64,000 nucleotides of DNA, taken from contig OU612070.1 of assembly GCA_914767715.1 (NCBI GenBank), forward strand, positions 4,853,501-4,917,500. The letters run 5' to 3'. The DNA is from Membranipora membranacea. Taxonomy: Eukaryota; Bryozoa; Gymnolaemata; Cheilostomatida; Membraniporidae. The notes under the pieces are model-generated. The model saw nothing but the letters and a program-made list of their open reading frames with translations, did not search any database and was not told the origin of the DNA. A program made the translations under genes and the position numbers. Of this stretch, positions 26,225-38,257 are shown one piece after another; position 1 is the first letter of the stretch, and the number at the start of each line of letters is the position of its first letter.

Positions 26225-28826
26225 AAAGTTAGTAACTTTTATGTTACATGCACAAGTCCAAAATCATTGAAAAACATCTTCACCAAATCAGTTGTTTTAC
26301 CAAAAGTATCAAAGCCATATCTTGTTTCTTTTATATATCGCCCATCGGCTTCCAGTGCGAGTTGGGCCTCGAGGTTTAATGAATATGTCGAAGAATGCTA
26401 CACAAATTGTGATGAACTTCTTATCTTAGGTGACTTCAACATTAATCTGAATGATTCTAAACGGAAGACAGTTTGGAAAAACAAGACCTGTAACCCCCTT
26501 CCATTATCTCAGTTAATAGATGAACCAACCAGAGTTACTTCTTTAACATCTACCTTCATAGACCATATTTTCACCAATCGGAAAGGCAACATTGTTTGTT
26601 CTGGAGTTTTAGATTATTCTATGAGTGACCACTACTTGATATACGCAGTCAGGAGTATCGGTATAAAAAGAGAAAAGCAGGTACATAAAATCCAATACCG
26701 TGACGTCTCAAAATAAACCCCAGAAAACATAACTGATAAATTTTACGCACTCGATTGGGATGAACTAAAACAAGCAGAGGATGCCGACACTATGGTCTTT
26801 GAATTCAACGAGAAATTTAACCATATTATATCTGAAATGGTAGTAATTAAAACCTGTTAAGTCAAATCTGACACTCTTCCAGGATGGTTAGATCAAGATG
26901 TCCAAAACCATATCGAATTAAGGGAGAAGCTCAAGAAAGAAGGGGATTGGGAAGCGTATAAGAAACAACGGAATCTTGTTACTTATTTGATACAAATGAG
27001 AAAACGTAAATGCATTGAAAAAATTGTTCAAAACTCCAAACCTGGAGACACTAGATCAGTTTGGAACACCCTCAATATTAAATCCGGCGTTAAACAATTG
27101 AATTCCTCTGATCTCTCAGCTAGTGAACTCAATCCACACTTTACTTTTATTGCAGATAAACTTACGTCTCAGTACAGATTTTCTATTCCTCAAAATGAAT
27201 TGTGCGAGGAAATATCATCAATAAAGATAGCAAGCTTCCCAAAATTCACCTCTCATGATATTGTTATATTATATTCCCAACTCTAAATCGACAGGATTGG
27301 ACAATATATCAGTATGGATGTTGAAATCCACAATACCTTACATTGTCACAGTCCTTACTGACATGTTCAATAGGATATTATATGAAGGAAAATTTCCTTC
27401 AGCTTGGAAATTTGCTCGCGCCACCCCCATGTTTAAGGGGGGAGACAAAAATGACCCATTCCTGTATTACCCATTCCATCTAAGCTTTTTGAAAAGCATC
27501 TGAACATTCATTTACACTTCTACTTGGCAAAGCTTGGTTTTCTTCACCCATATCAGTGAGAATTTAGGAGAGGATTTTCATGTACCAATGTGGTACAGAA
27601 AATTGTTTTAGATTGCATGGAACATTAAATGAATAGTGAATCTGTAGCTATGGTATTCATTGATTTCAGCAAGGCATACGATCGTGTAGATCACAACATA
27701 TTGACTTCGAAACTGGAAAATGTCGGAGTAAAAGATGGAGCTTTAAAGCTCCTTAGTTCCTTTTGAGTGACCGGTAGCAAAAAGTCATATATAATCGTGA
27801 AGAGTCCTCTACACCTTCCATTAACATAGATGTCCCACAGGCTGTATAATTACCCCACACTTTTTCTGATATTTGTCAACGACCTGCTCAAACTACCACT
27901 TTTAGCTGTTAGTTACGCATATGCTGATGACACTATGTTTCTGAGTCATGATAGAGATGTTGACAACACAATACTAACTTAGACCTAGAATTCATTCATA
28001 GATGGTGTGTGACAAATCGAATGGTTTAAATATGAAGAAGTCACATTTCCTTTTGAATAATGTTCAAGACCGTCTTCGCGACTCCTTTTCCTTGACTTGT
28101 GGTGGGGCGAGGGTGCTATGTAAGAGAGAAACAAGATTGTTGGGCTTTGAGATCAATGATAAGTTGACTTGGGAAAAACATGTCGCATACATTTGTAAAA
28201 AAATGCAAAAATATAACACATTGCTTCATTTGTGTAGGGGTTATCTCAACACCAAAATGTCATCGATATTTTATTATCAGTTCATTTTCTGTCATCTGAT
28301 TTATGACATTCATATTTATCATAATCTGTCTCTAAAGTATGTTACAAATGATTTGTTTCTTTTACAAAATAGGGCATTCAGATTGATAGCTAATGTACAA
28401 AAAATTCCCATACATTTGATGCCAACAAACATTTTGTCTAGTACCCTTCATTTATTTGCCTTTACCATTTCTTAGTACATATTTCACTGCTTTGACTGGA
28501 CATCGATTGTTTCATAGAACAAACCCACCTTTGTTTTGGAACGTTTCAGGGAATATCAGCAAGTCAATCTAAGAGATCTGTTTAAATTACACCCTTCAAC
28601 AAAAATTCTTTGGATAATATTACAGCTTACCTTCAATCTTGCGTGCCACTATGGTCGTCAGTTTAATCAAAATTCATTCTTCCTTCTTATTTTTCACAGA
28701 TGGCATGATAATAGCTTTTCTGTCAATCTACTATTAATGTATTTGTTTTCCTTTTTATTTTCAGGGCTAATATTGTAAAACATTCTTTGAGAATGAAAAT
28801 TATGTCAATAAAGTATTAAAAAAAAG
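26225..28826 (+). mobile_element. Broken non-LTR retrotransposon (endonuclease plus RT)
   Basis: 5'-truncated LINE with several frameshifts and stops. 26267-26713 encodes part of an APE-type endonuclease (LLILGDFNIN, a ...IDHIFTN... stretch and MSDHYLI). Then comes a linker (26990-27250) and reverse transcriptase pieces: SKSTGLDNISVWMLK (27270-27325), FIDFSKAYDRVDH (about 27655-27693) and YADD at 27920-27931. The C-terminal region continues to about 28470. The end carries an AATAAAG signal and a short A-run at 28808-28826. Motifs fit the CR1/L2/Jockey group; the exact clade is undetermined. No open frame spans the element, so it is inactive. Confidence 0.9.
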
Positions 28827-28950
28827 TAGCAGTTGGCTTCATATTTTAGGCGTAAATTTAAATAGTCCCATGCTTCGAATGAGTTGTCCACTCCCGAATA
28901 GAACGAATAATGCTTACGATTTCCATGATGATTAAACTAAAAAAAGAACT

Positions 28951-29024
28951 GCGATGGCCGGAATTTGAACTCGGGTCTTTCGCATCGCAGTCTTTGTCGC
29001 TATCCATTCATCTACGCTGCCGAT
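28951..29024 (-). mobile_element. tRNA-like sequence (SINE head or tRNA pseudogene)
   Basis: Read on the - strand it has an A box-like TAGATGAATGGATAGCG and a B box-like GAGTTCAAATTCC with normal tRNA spacing. The 5' and 3' acceptor halves do not pair well, so a functional tRNA is unlikely. It lies between two LINE remnants. Confidence 0.45.
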
Positions 29025-29227
29025 CTTTTTCCTAATTAATAAACGCAAACCAATCCGACCAGAAGTTCACCTAAATGCTACTCCCATGTGTCGATTAGCC
29101 CTCAAATCGAGGTCACATCGACATTTGGAAACATAGCGATTGGCACATGAATCAGTCATCTACAATGTCTTAGACAGCTAAATGTGGTTAAACCAAAATA
29201 CCAATTAATATCATACTCATACGATGG

Positions 29228-30425
29228 GATTTTGCAGTTGGATACGATGGGATTTCCATGAAACTCATTAAGGAAAATAAAAATGCTATCAGCCAAATCT
29301 TGACCCACATGATCAATCTTATTGTTCGAACATCAAAATTTCCAGATAGCCAGAAACTGCCAGAATACGACTACTGCATAAAAAATGTGATAAATTTGAC
29401 TGTAACAATTATTGGCCGATAACAATATCAACTGCTATATCTAAAATTGCAGATAAAGTATTAGTTATCCAACTACGCTTTTATTTGGAAAATTCTTACA
29501 TTTTTATTGACAGCCAGTTCAGATTCCGTGAAAAGCGGAACACAACATCTGCCATATCTAGACTAATGGAACACCTGTAAAACAGTTTTAATAGCAGCAA
29601 AATTACGCAAGGAATATTTTTAGACTGCAGCAAGGCTTTTGATACCGTCAACCATTATACTTTGATCAAAACATTGCCTTTTTATAATTTCACAAATGAT
29701 GCATGTGACTCGTTGAAATCTTATTTAGAAAACAGAAAACAATTTGTCAAAATCAACGATCATTCCAGTACAATGAAATAGGTCGATATAGGAGTTCCTC
29801 AGGGATCTGTATTAGGTCCAATGTTTAAATATATTCTATTTGCCGACGTCACAAAAATATTTTCCAAAGATCCCAAAATTTTAAAATCAAATGTTCATCA
29901 AATTGAAGAATGGTGCGTGAGTAATAAATTGATTTTCAACTATACAAAGAGATTTCAGGTAATTTTTAAATCCAAGAATGAACAAATTTTAGATCCTGAA
30001 CAGTTCCGAATTAAACTTGGTAATCAGATTTTAGAGACAAAAAATAGCACCAAACTTTTCGGCATTCACCTTGATGAGAACATTATTTTTAAAACACATA
30101 TTTTAGAAGTTTGGAGGAAATTGAACTACATCCTATTTTTAATGCGCAGTGTACGACCATATCTCGATATTCCAACAATGATCAATTTGTATTACACTTT
30201 CTTTTATCAACATTTAATTCATGGTATTGAGTTTTATGGTCATGCCGCAAATTGTCATCTTAATCACATCTATTTACTTCAAAAATCAGCTCATTGTGTC
30301 ATACTCAAAATCCGCCCACGTGGTCATGTGACCTCTTTCTTTTCGGAGTATCAAATTATGCCCATTGAAATACTTTTTAAATACCGCTATTTGTTACTTT
30401 TTAATGATTCTCGCCTTAATGGGGG
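29228..30425 (+). mobile_element. Second broken non-LTR retrotransposon (RT region only)
   Basis: Different LINE copy lacking its endonuclease. It encodes RT pieces: a DGISMKLIKE start (about 29228), SQFRFREKRNTTSAISRL, FLDCSKAFDTVNH (about 29617-29655) and GVPQGSVLGP (about 29792-29821), then C-terminal sequence to about 30410. Where a YADD box is expected the reading is LFADVT, and roughly 15 residues between the GSVLGP box and that site are missing, so the catalytic core is destroyed. Internal stops are also present. Confidence 0.85.
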
Positions 30426-30730
30426 GGTTAGAAATTCAAACCCCTGCCATTACAGCCACTAGGTCAAAGGAAAGTTTTGCCCCTAAGAGAGCCAACAACT
30501 GTAGAGGGGAGAGGTCACTGTAGACCGCAGGTCTTAACCTGTGGAATTCACACCTACTGGGGGAGGAGGGGGCGGCTCCCTCTGCTTTGCGTGGGAGGTT
30601 GGCGTCCTCGCTGTGGGGGTGTGATTCGCTTCTTGCCGAGTAGGCTGCGTGTCTTGGCTCGCCCTGGGGACAGTAGCCAGACAGTTTACCAGACAATCGG
30701 ATGGTTACCACACTAGTCCTGGACTAATCC
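30426..30730. repeat. GC-rich block of unknown origin
   Basis: About 300 bases much richer in G and C than the surroundings, joined to the decayed LINE end. The - strand shows weak A/B box-like motifs (GACCTAGTGGC and GGGTTTGAATTTC) near 30436-30475, so it may be part of a SINE. Open frames on both strands look like composition artefacts. Confidence 0.3.
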
Positions 30731-30973
30731 GACTATGACACTGCCTTATTTTATTTCACTATTTTAGTCCGTTGATTTTGAAAACAATAAATCGTTGCAG
30801 AAACATGCAAACATTGTAGGCTTCCCTAATCTCATATAGAGAAAAGGGTTACCCTGCTCTATCACACTTAGAATAAAAGGACATGCAATGATCTCAGTTA
30901 CATAATAGTTTTAATTAGTTGTGAACACTGGTTGTCTATATTCTAAAATGAATATTTATCTGTACGTAATACC

Positions 30974-31446
30974 TCATCTATAAGGCGCATACCTTATATA
31001 TGAAGGCGCATACCTTATATATGAAGGCGCATACCTTATATATGAAGGCGCATACCTTATATATGAAGGCGCATACCTTATATATGAAGGCGCATTCCTT
31101 ATATATGAAGGCGCATACCTTATATATGAAGGCGCATACCTTATATATGAAGGCGCATGCCTTATATATGAAGGCGCATGCCTTATATATGAAGGCGCAT
31201 GCCTCATATATGAAGGCGCATGCCTTATATATGAAGGCGCATGCCTTATATATGAAGGCGCATACCTTATATATGAAGGCGCATACCTTATATATGAAGG
31301 CGCATGCCTTATATATGAAGGCGCATGCCTTATATATGAAGGCGCATGCCTCATATATGAAGGCGCATGCCTTATATATGAAGGCGCATGCCTCATATAT
31401 GAAGGCGCATGCCTTATATATGAAGGCGCATGCCTTATATATGAAG
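30974..31446. repeat. 21-bp minisatellite, about 22 units
   Basis: Unit AAGGCGCATACCTTATATATG repeated head to tail about 22 times. Variants at one position (ACC, GCC, TCC in the CCTTA core) and CTCAT in place of CTTAT mark sub-blocks. As 21 is a multiple of three, open frames run through the array on both strands, but they encode only a 7-residue repeat and are not considered genes. The left edge shows a partial unit (CTATAAGGCGC). Confidence 0.97.
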
Positions 31447-31539
31447 GCACCATTAAGAATAGAGCATATAGGCGCGGCTATCATTTGAATCATTTTTATA
31501 TTTGAGTTGCACCAAAACCGCGTCTTTTAAGCAAAGCTG

Positions 31540-31628
31540 AATAGCTCAGTGTTATTGCTCAGTGGTATAGCGGCTGCCTTTGGATCCCAAAGTTGCGATT
31601 TCGAATCCAACTAAGGGAAGATTTTTTT
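31540..31628 (+). mobile_element. tRNA-like element with pol III terminator
   Basis: A box-like sequence AGCTCAGTGGTATAGCG-type at about 31556-31571, preceded by a partial duplicate (TAGCTCAGTGTTATTG), and a B box GATTTCGAATCC at about 31600-31611. A run of seven T follows at about 31622, a possible pol III terminator. The cloverleaf is imperfect and the anticodon unclear, so a SINE or tRNA pseudogene is more likely than an active tRNA. Confidence 0.5.
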
Positions 31629-31735
31629 CTCAAAGAGGTGCCTTATAGCTGTGGGGTGCCTTTAACTGGAGCATTTTTATTTTTTCCGAGGGGGGCGCTT
31701 CACTTATAAGGCTGGTGCCTTATAATTTATATTAT
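31629..31735. repeat. Short segment related to the minisatellite unit
   Basis: Contains GGTGCCTTATAGC, GGTGCCTTTAACTGG, GGGGCGCTTCACTTATAAGG and GGTGCCTTATAATTTATA. The GGCGC and CCTTATA strings match the neighbouring 21-bp unit, so both probably derive from one non-autonomous element whose end was expanded into the array. Confidence 0.35.
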
Positions 31736-31739
31736 GGTA

Positions 31740-32685
31740 TGACCTTGAATTGCTAACACGAGGATGATTGCGGAAGGCATGAAATGCTAAAATAAATTGA
31801 CTTTGTTTTGCTTGGTGGATGTGTTTTCCAGGTTGGTAACTCTAGCCGTTTTATTGGAGGGATACCAGAGTTCCTTGTATTAATTGGAATACCGAAAATA
31901 CATGACTGGTTGCCGCAGAGAGAGTCATGGGAATATAGTTTGGTATATAGGTCAGGCTCGGACATTGACCATGCATGGACAGACTTTGAGCACAAATGGA
32001 CGGACATCGGACAACCATGTGAAGATATTGGAAAACGTGGACGGTGATGACAGTCAAAATCAATAGACAGTGATTTACTTGTGATTTACTTGTCACCTGC
32101 ATAAATTTATGTAGCTTTGAATTTCACACTTTTGGAGTTGTGCTTGCCAGAAATTAAGAATTGTAAGAATTAATCGGCATAGTAAATGTTGCTTTCTGTC
32201 TATATAGGCGATGACTGCATCGAAGTGCAGCTAGTAAGAAGGTTTTTATAGTGATCTGATATGGGTAACCTTTTTCTCTGTGTAAGATTAGGGGAGCCTA
32301 TTATGTTTACATGGTTCATCGAAGCAAGGTATGAGTGCACCCAATTCATCCCATGAAAGCAAGTAGACGATGAATATTTTTGATCCTCTGAGTAAGAGGT
32401 TGGCAAGTGTTTTTTGATCAGAAGTCTTGCTAGATGCAAATTATTGAACAATTGTGGCTTGTCTCATACAGTCGACAATTGAAAATCGAAAGTTGAGACA
32501 AAAGAAAAAGTTGAGAAAAAAATCCAGATTTGTATAGCATATACAGCCCTAACCTTTAAAGAAATGATGTGCTAAGGAAAATTTCATATATTGTCTAGTT
32601 AAATGAAAGAAAATTTTTTTCTGTGCATTTAAGGAAACATGAATATAAAATCTCTCTGTCTACTGACCCATTTGGTACAGCTTCA
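31740..32685. other. Intergenic DNA, nothing recognised
   Basis: Overlapping short open frames on both strands (31750-32100, 32200-32450) show no domains and no splice-supported joins. Confidence 0.3.
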
Positions 32686-32687
32686 AG

Positions 32688-32840
32688 ATAAGCTTCAGTC
32701 TATTAGGGAAAACCACTGTCAATTGCCGATGGTTGATTAGTGCATTGTTTGGTTTTTGTCAGCTCCCTGCACGCGCTATGAGGTTATTATGGCCTCAAAT
32801 TTGTAGGAGGCATACATTTCAGGCCTCAGTAAGAATATTG
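32688..32840 (+). mobile_element. Decayed U2-derived SINE (copy 1)
   Basis: AGCTTCAGTCTATTAGGGAA resembles a worn U2 snRNA 5' end. The following stretch (CACTGTCAATTGCCGATGG, then TGATTAGTGC and CAGCTCCCTGCACGCGCTATG) aligns with the sequence that follows a clear U2 head at 46434. It is recognisable as a repeat only through that comparison. Confidence 0.4.
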
Positions 32841-35004
32841 TTGAAGACACCTCGCGACTCTGTGAGGGCCAGCCATAAAAATCTATTATATTTTGCAGAG
32901 TCGAGTTTTGATTTAATAGTAAAACCCTCCCACCCTCCATGGTGCAACCCAGCTCAAATATATCGAAAATTGTATAACTCCTGCAGTTGTCCTCTCATGA
33001 GCAAAGGGAACAATATTCTTATTGGTTACGTTTGGGTTGGGTAATGTGTGATAGGAAGCAACGCTTGATAAGAATAGCTGGGAGAGTTGTATGTCACAAA
33101 TCCATCGCTCATGTGGCATCCAAAAATAACTCAACCTAGGTAGGTCTTTCATTTTACAATGCCAAAATTGTTATCTGGTTAGAAAGCAAGGTCTACTAGC
33201 TGTCTCCTTGCCTAAAATATAACTGCTTTGCTGGACTTTATAAGGACACGACCTGATGAATCACTGATTCTTCCCAGATTATCGCTTCAACAACTAAAAT
33301 AAATCCACGAGCTTTTGATTGAAGTTTTGACATAACAGGCTCTTTTGCATTGCAGTTTAAGTGTCAGTAGGAGGCATGAGAAAAAAAGTGAAAAAACTCC
33401 AGTAATATAAAATCAAATATCTGTTTCTTCCACACAACCAGGGAGCGTATTGTTTATAAGCCTTGCAAACCTTTCTGGTCATTCTCATTTAGATGAATGT
33501 GACCTGCCAAGGCTAATAGTCTGTTGATAGAACTATCTTCTGTTATTATTGTATTGGTTTTGTGCACAAACAAAAAGTGTGTTATGTCTGTAATCTAAAG
33601 TCTAGAAAATAGGGCTTGTCAAAAAATCACATTGTTTAGAATACAGATTTAGAAACAACATTAATATTAATCTGATTATTTTAAAAATTAAATGAAAGTT
33701 TTTTTATATTTTCTTATATTTTTTTGTTTTTTCTTACACTTTATTGGCTGTTCAAGCCAATGAGAACATGGAACATCGAGATGAAAAGTATAGCACGATG
33801 CTGATTGCAAAAAAAGTCTGGTCAGGTTTTCCAAAAACAAAATTAATGAAGGTCATTATATTTACATGTAGCTATCAAATAATGAACTCGATGACTCAAT
33901 GAAAGTTTCATATTTTGAGATAAAAGCCCATCATAAGTCCATATCTATAAAATAGATAATTCTTCTTCATTGAGTGTCTCGTAATTAACTAGATGGGACA
34001 AATGGTAGTGAGAGTAATTGCAGATCAACTGAACATGTCAAGATATAAATTAAGATCAATTTTTTTAAATTTTGCACAGCCCTAATCAAAAGATTTGCAG
34101 ATCTTGAGTTCATGAAATGCTATACAATCGCTGATTCTCCCACGTATCTTAAAAACAACTTGTTCAATATTTTTTTGATAGCAAAGATCATCTGATAGAT
34201 ATTTAACTTCTATGCAAGCAGCTCTAAGCAACAAAATAGAGACTTTATCTGTTTTTGCTAATATTTGCATAAAAATGCTGACAAAACAGCTTCAAGATTT
34301 GACAAGCTGTGTACAAGTGCAGGTGCCTTGCACCCATAATTGTCATCTTTTGGTCAGAAACCTTACATGAACTCGGGTTTGGTCACAGCTGGATCTATGT
34401 TTGGTCTGCATATTGTGTAATTTGTTGGATAAACATCCTTATTATCTGAATTCTACCCTCTCTTATCCAACGTAACAATTTTGTGTACTCGGAACTCCTA
34501 CAGGTAGTTGATGACGACTAACCTAGTAATTTTCACAGCTCACAAGTACGTGACAAATCATAACCTGACAAAAATGTCTCTCTCCAACTAAGGGCATGTC
34601 TGGAATCTGGTTTTCTAAGCTTCTAACTTTTGGCTGCTTGTTATGGATAACTATATCTTGTTATACCGGATATATGGTTTTTTTTGTATGCTCAGGAAGA
34701 CTTAAGGGGTTTTTTGCAGTGTAAGTCATGTCAATTTTTGTTAGGTTCAGCATATAGAAAAAAGTTGAGATTAGGGGATTAACCGGGGTTCAGAAATCAG
34801 GGAGCTAAAAAAGTATATTACCTTTCACTCAGGCAAAAATCTTAAAATTTCTTCGATGATATTCCCTGAACAATTGTCATTACTACTCATATATAACATT
34901 TTAAGCAATGTTTCTATTTACACAATGCATCCATTAAGCTTTGTAACAAACCGAATCCATTACACAATCATTACAACTCCTACCTCTTCCTAATATATAT
35001 TAGG
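32841..35004. other. Intergenic DNA, no gene seen
   Basis: No coding exon, RNA gene or clear repeat was found. It is T-rich around 33660-33750. Confidence 0.35.
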
Positions 35005-35007
35005 AGT

Positions 35008-35178
35008 AGGAGGTAGCTCAGTTGATTAAAGCGCCTGCCCTTTAACGCGCAAGCGCTGGAGGCCCTGGGTTCGAACCATGCTGCGGTATTCTGACTACTG
35101 GGGTCATATGACGCCCCAGGTGTGCTCCGACCTGCCTGAAAACTGAGAGCAACTTGGCGCCGAAAACGGCGGCCGCTC
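35008..35178 (+). mobile_element. tRNA-derived SINE
   Basis: Head: A box GGTAGCTCAGTTGATTAAAG at about 35012 and a perfect-looking B box GGGTTCGAACC at about 35068-35078, followed by a non-tRNA body (GCTCCGACCTGCCTGAAAAC, then GGCGCCGAAAACGGCGGCC). The left arm of a fold-back element begins right at its end. Confidence 0.6.
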
Positions 35179-35714
35179 CCTTAAAGACTTCGGAAGGACC
35201 ACAGCAAAAATAGTCTGGCAGCTAGTTCTGCTGTAATTATGCAATATTTTCACATTTTGAAAATCCAGAGCACCTGCGGGTAAAAATTATGTGTAGTGTT
35301 AGAAATTGTCCTCCCTTCTCATCTAAGAGCTATGAGGTATTTATGCACCCTAGTGCTGTGCGAATACAATAAGCTTACATTTCAAAATACATTTAATTGC
35401 CATTCTTTCCAACATAAGTTCAAAATAAATGGAGTTCCATTGTCAGGAGACATTTTACAACAGTAGATAACTTCATTTAATAATTTTTACAGTTGTCTCA
35501 AGTAGATAGAAGTATTAGCTTATTAGGTTGGCACAGCACTAGGGCACATAAATACCTCATAGCTCTTAGATGAGAAGGGAGGACAATTCCTAACACTACA
35601 CATAATTTTTACCCAGAAGTGCTCCGAATTTTCTAAATGATAAAATATTGCATAATTACTGCAAAACTAGCTGCCAGACTATATATTGCTGTGGTCCTTC
35701 CGTAGTCTTTAAGG
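35179..35714. mobile_element. Fold-back element with ~195-bp inverted arms
   Basis: Left arm 35179-35375 is the near-complement of right arm 35515-35714. Examples are TTAAAGACTTCGGAAGGACC against GGTCCTTCCGTAGTCTTTAA, and CATCTAAGAGCTATGAGG against CCTCATAGCTCTTAGATG. The central spacer is about 140 bases. There is no transposase. It could be a MITE, or two SINE bodies in inverted orientation. Confidence 0.8.
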
Positions 35715-35851
35715 CACTGATATTTCTCAGTCCTCGGACGGAGACAACACTTGCGAATTTAATCCACATTTTAACCCACTACTTGACCAACATCATTGAT
35801 GCTATTATTTCCTTTCTGTTTCTCTTTTTTTGTTTTAAGAAATTTTTTTTC

Positions 35852-35912
35852 TGGCACTGAGTGCAAAACATTTCGAATGAGATGACTCTGGTTGCCAATA
35901 AAAGTACATGTA
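35852..35912 (+). mobile_element. Retroposon 3'-tail-like sequence (copy 2)
   Basis: CACTGAGTGCAAAACATTTC, then GAGATGACTCTGGTTGCC and AATAAAAG, matches the segment at 1774-1815. It is the second copy of a putative LINE 3' end. Confidence 0.4.
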
Positions 35913-35914
35913 AA

Positions 35915-37890
35915 ATATTTAGATGATTTAAAATTAACAGTAATAATGGTTTCTTCATATTTCCTAAATATAATGTTAACCCAACTTCTAACTGAACATG
36001 CTCTATCAGAGTGGTGGTATATTCTGCATGCTCAGTATGTCCGTATTTCATTATAGAATTGAACATCGCAAAATTCAACATGAAGATCACAATCTAGTGT
36101 CATGATTTGTAAAATAACCACATGCCTGAAAGATGAAAATGATGACCGATATCCGTGATGAGCTGGTTATGTCACAGTCAAACAAGTTTTACAACTATCG
36201 AAATATGGAATGTGATTTTATTGCCTGAAGCATTTATCATTGGGCTACAAATGGCTAAAATTATCATTGTGTTGGCCCTAATCTCTATGTAATTATTTAC
36301 TCATAACCTTGGTCTTTTTGTAGGAATTTACGAGCCTTCTTTTACGTAAAATATTTGATGGCCTAGGGCAATAAAAAAATCTTAAAAGTTAATAGGCTGC
36401 TATTCAACATGTCGGAAACCTGATAAAATTTTGTAGTAAGGTTTGAAAAACTTTATATTATGTCACAGGGAAGACTTAAGAATAAGCAAAACATGTGAAT
36501 CAATGGGAATTGAGAATTTCTGTCAAACTTTGAGTCAATCATTTTATTTTGAGTCCCCTCTCTTGTGATGCTGACACGAATGCTGACACAAACGAGACAG
36601 TTTAAATAAACAATTTCGTGATTTACAAACGGAACACTGACTTAAAGTGGAGCTCACAAGCCGAATAGCAAATGTTACATTATTTACTTTTCTTATCGCA
36701 ACAAAGATCTGCCCTACGTAAGGCACCAAATGTGAAAATCTACTTGTGGATATTTTGAAAATAGAGATACAACTCAAAAGCGTGCAGCACAACTCATCCT
36801 CAGTAGTTTCATATTTAGGATGATTGAAGCGGTATTTTCTTTAGTTTCAATTTTTTGTATGGTTATAATTAAATAAGAAACACCTTTTATTTCTCTATAT
36901 CATCAGGCTAGGGAATCATGTGTTTATGTACTAATTAATGTCTTGACAGCCAATACAAATAAATCTACCAGAAAGCTTATATTAATGACTAGAATAAGCC
37001 ATGTAGAATCCAAATTTAGCATTTAGGCATTATGCAGTAAAAAGAGGAACAAGGATAATCTATTTCTATCAATAGGCTTTGTTAATATTTAGTGAAGTGG
37101 TGGAAAAGCATTTCACTCTGTGTGGCCAAATCCTGAACAAGGCTGGGTGTGTAATTATCTTTCTCTCCTTGTCGAAAAAGCGTAACAATATTCCATCTGA
37201 TTGTGTTCCTATCATACGTATACTAGGTTTTTTATCACACAGCAGAAAAATGACTTTCAAAAAAGTCTTTAATGAAGGGGAATTATGTCACCATTACTAC
37301 CTTTGAAGCGATTTCCGTCCTTTTTTAGCACTTTAAAGAGAATTGACGGGTAACAGAGATTTTTTTCATGAGTGAAACTAATCGATTGTTGATTGTCATT
37401 TATTTATAGTATGAGGGCATGCCAGGTGGAACAGAAGAGAGAGGACATCGTGGGATGAGGGGATGTCTTGATGATAATTTTTTGCAAGTTCTTGCTGCTT
37501 AACACAGCACTTTAAAAATAATATGCTATGCTTAGTAAAATTTGAAGTCGTGCCTGAGGCAGTCCGGATCATCTATTGTTCGCTCCCCATGGTCTGAAAA
37601 AAACAATGTAATGTTATATCATTTACCAACAAACTGGCCACACGTTCATCAGTCTTGAGGGGGGAGCATTCATTTGGGCCGAGATGAGATAATAAATAAT
37701 TTATATGTAGCAACAACCCACACCAATAATCATAAAGCACTGGTGTACATATGGTAGATTAACTTATGTGCATGTAAGGTTAAACTTATAATTAGGGGAG
37801 TGGTCTAAATGGATCTGAGGGTGCTGCAGATATCCCACTCCGTCTGGGTAATCACCTAATTATACAGTTGACATGTCGCCATACAGTTAC
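35915..37890. other. Intergenic DNA upstream of COL-C
   Basis: Only unsupported short open frames. Possible distal regulatory DNA for COL-C, with no specific element visible before about 37896. Confidence 0.35.
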
Positions 37891-37895
37891 CGTAA

Positions 37896-38218
37896 ATAGT
37901 GTATTATTTTGTGTTACTGAAAGGATGTCATCCCTTGATTGCCATGTGCCTAATGCATGGTTTCCTGTAATCAAAAATGAATTCTAAGCCGCAAAAACAT
38001 AGACACGTAGGCCAAATAACACGCTCGACCTTGTTGTAAAAGTGAAGCCACCTGTGGCTAGCCCAATTAGAAAAAAAGGATCGCTGGGCATGGGCTCCTT
38101 GATAACCACTTTTGTTATGCCCGTCGGCCAGAGGCTATAAAAATTAGTTTTCTGATACTTTAAACTGAAGCCATGATTTAGGGTATAAAAGGCCATGGCT
38201 AAGAGAGAACCATCAGTT
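37896..38218 (+). promoter_or_regulatory. COL-C promoter region
   Basis: TATAAAA at 38184-38190 and TCAGTT initiator at 38213-38218, with its A at 38215 (31 bases from the TATA T). CACCTG at 38049-38054 lies in AGTGAAGCCACCTGTGGCTA; a nearly identical string precedes COL-D at 52175-52194. Another shared block is GGTTTCCTG-AATC near 37959 (52101 in COL-D). The leader from TATA to ATG differs from COL-D at one base in about 80. Confidence 0.75.
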
Positions 38219-38257
38219 GAGGTCTTGGAGTATCACTGATAGCAAAGACAGGTCAGC

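Noticed and set aside
30974-31446. CRISPR-like array
   Set aside because: Units are contiguous with no unique spacers, and the genome is animal.
30974-31493. Open frames of 159-171 codons through the 21-bp array on both strands
   Set aside because: A repeat unit divisible by three without stops; only a 7-residue repeat is encoded.
35008-35080. Functional tRNA gene
   Set aside because: A and B boxes are good but the anticodon arm and acceptor stem do not form, and a SINE body follows.
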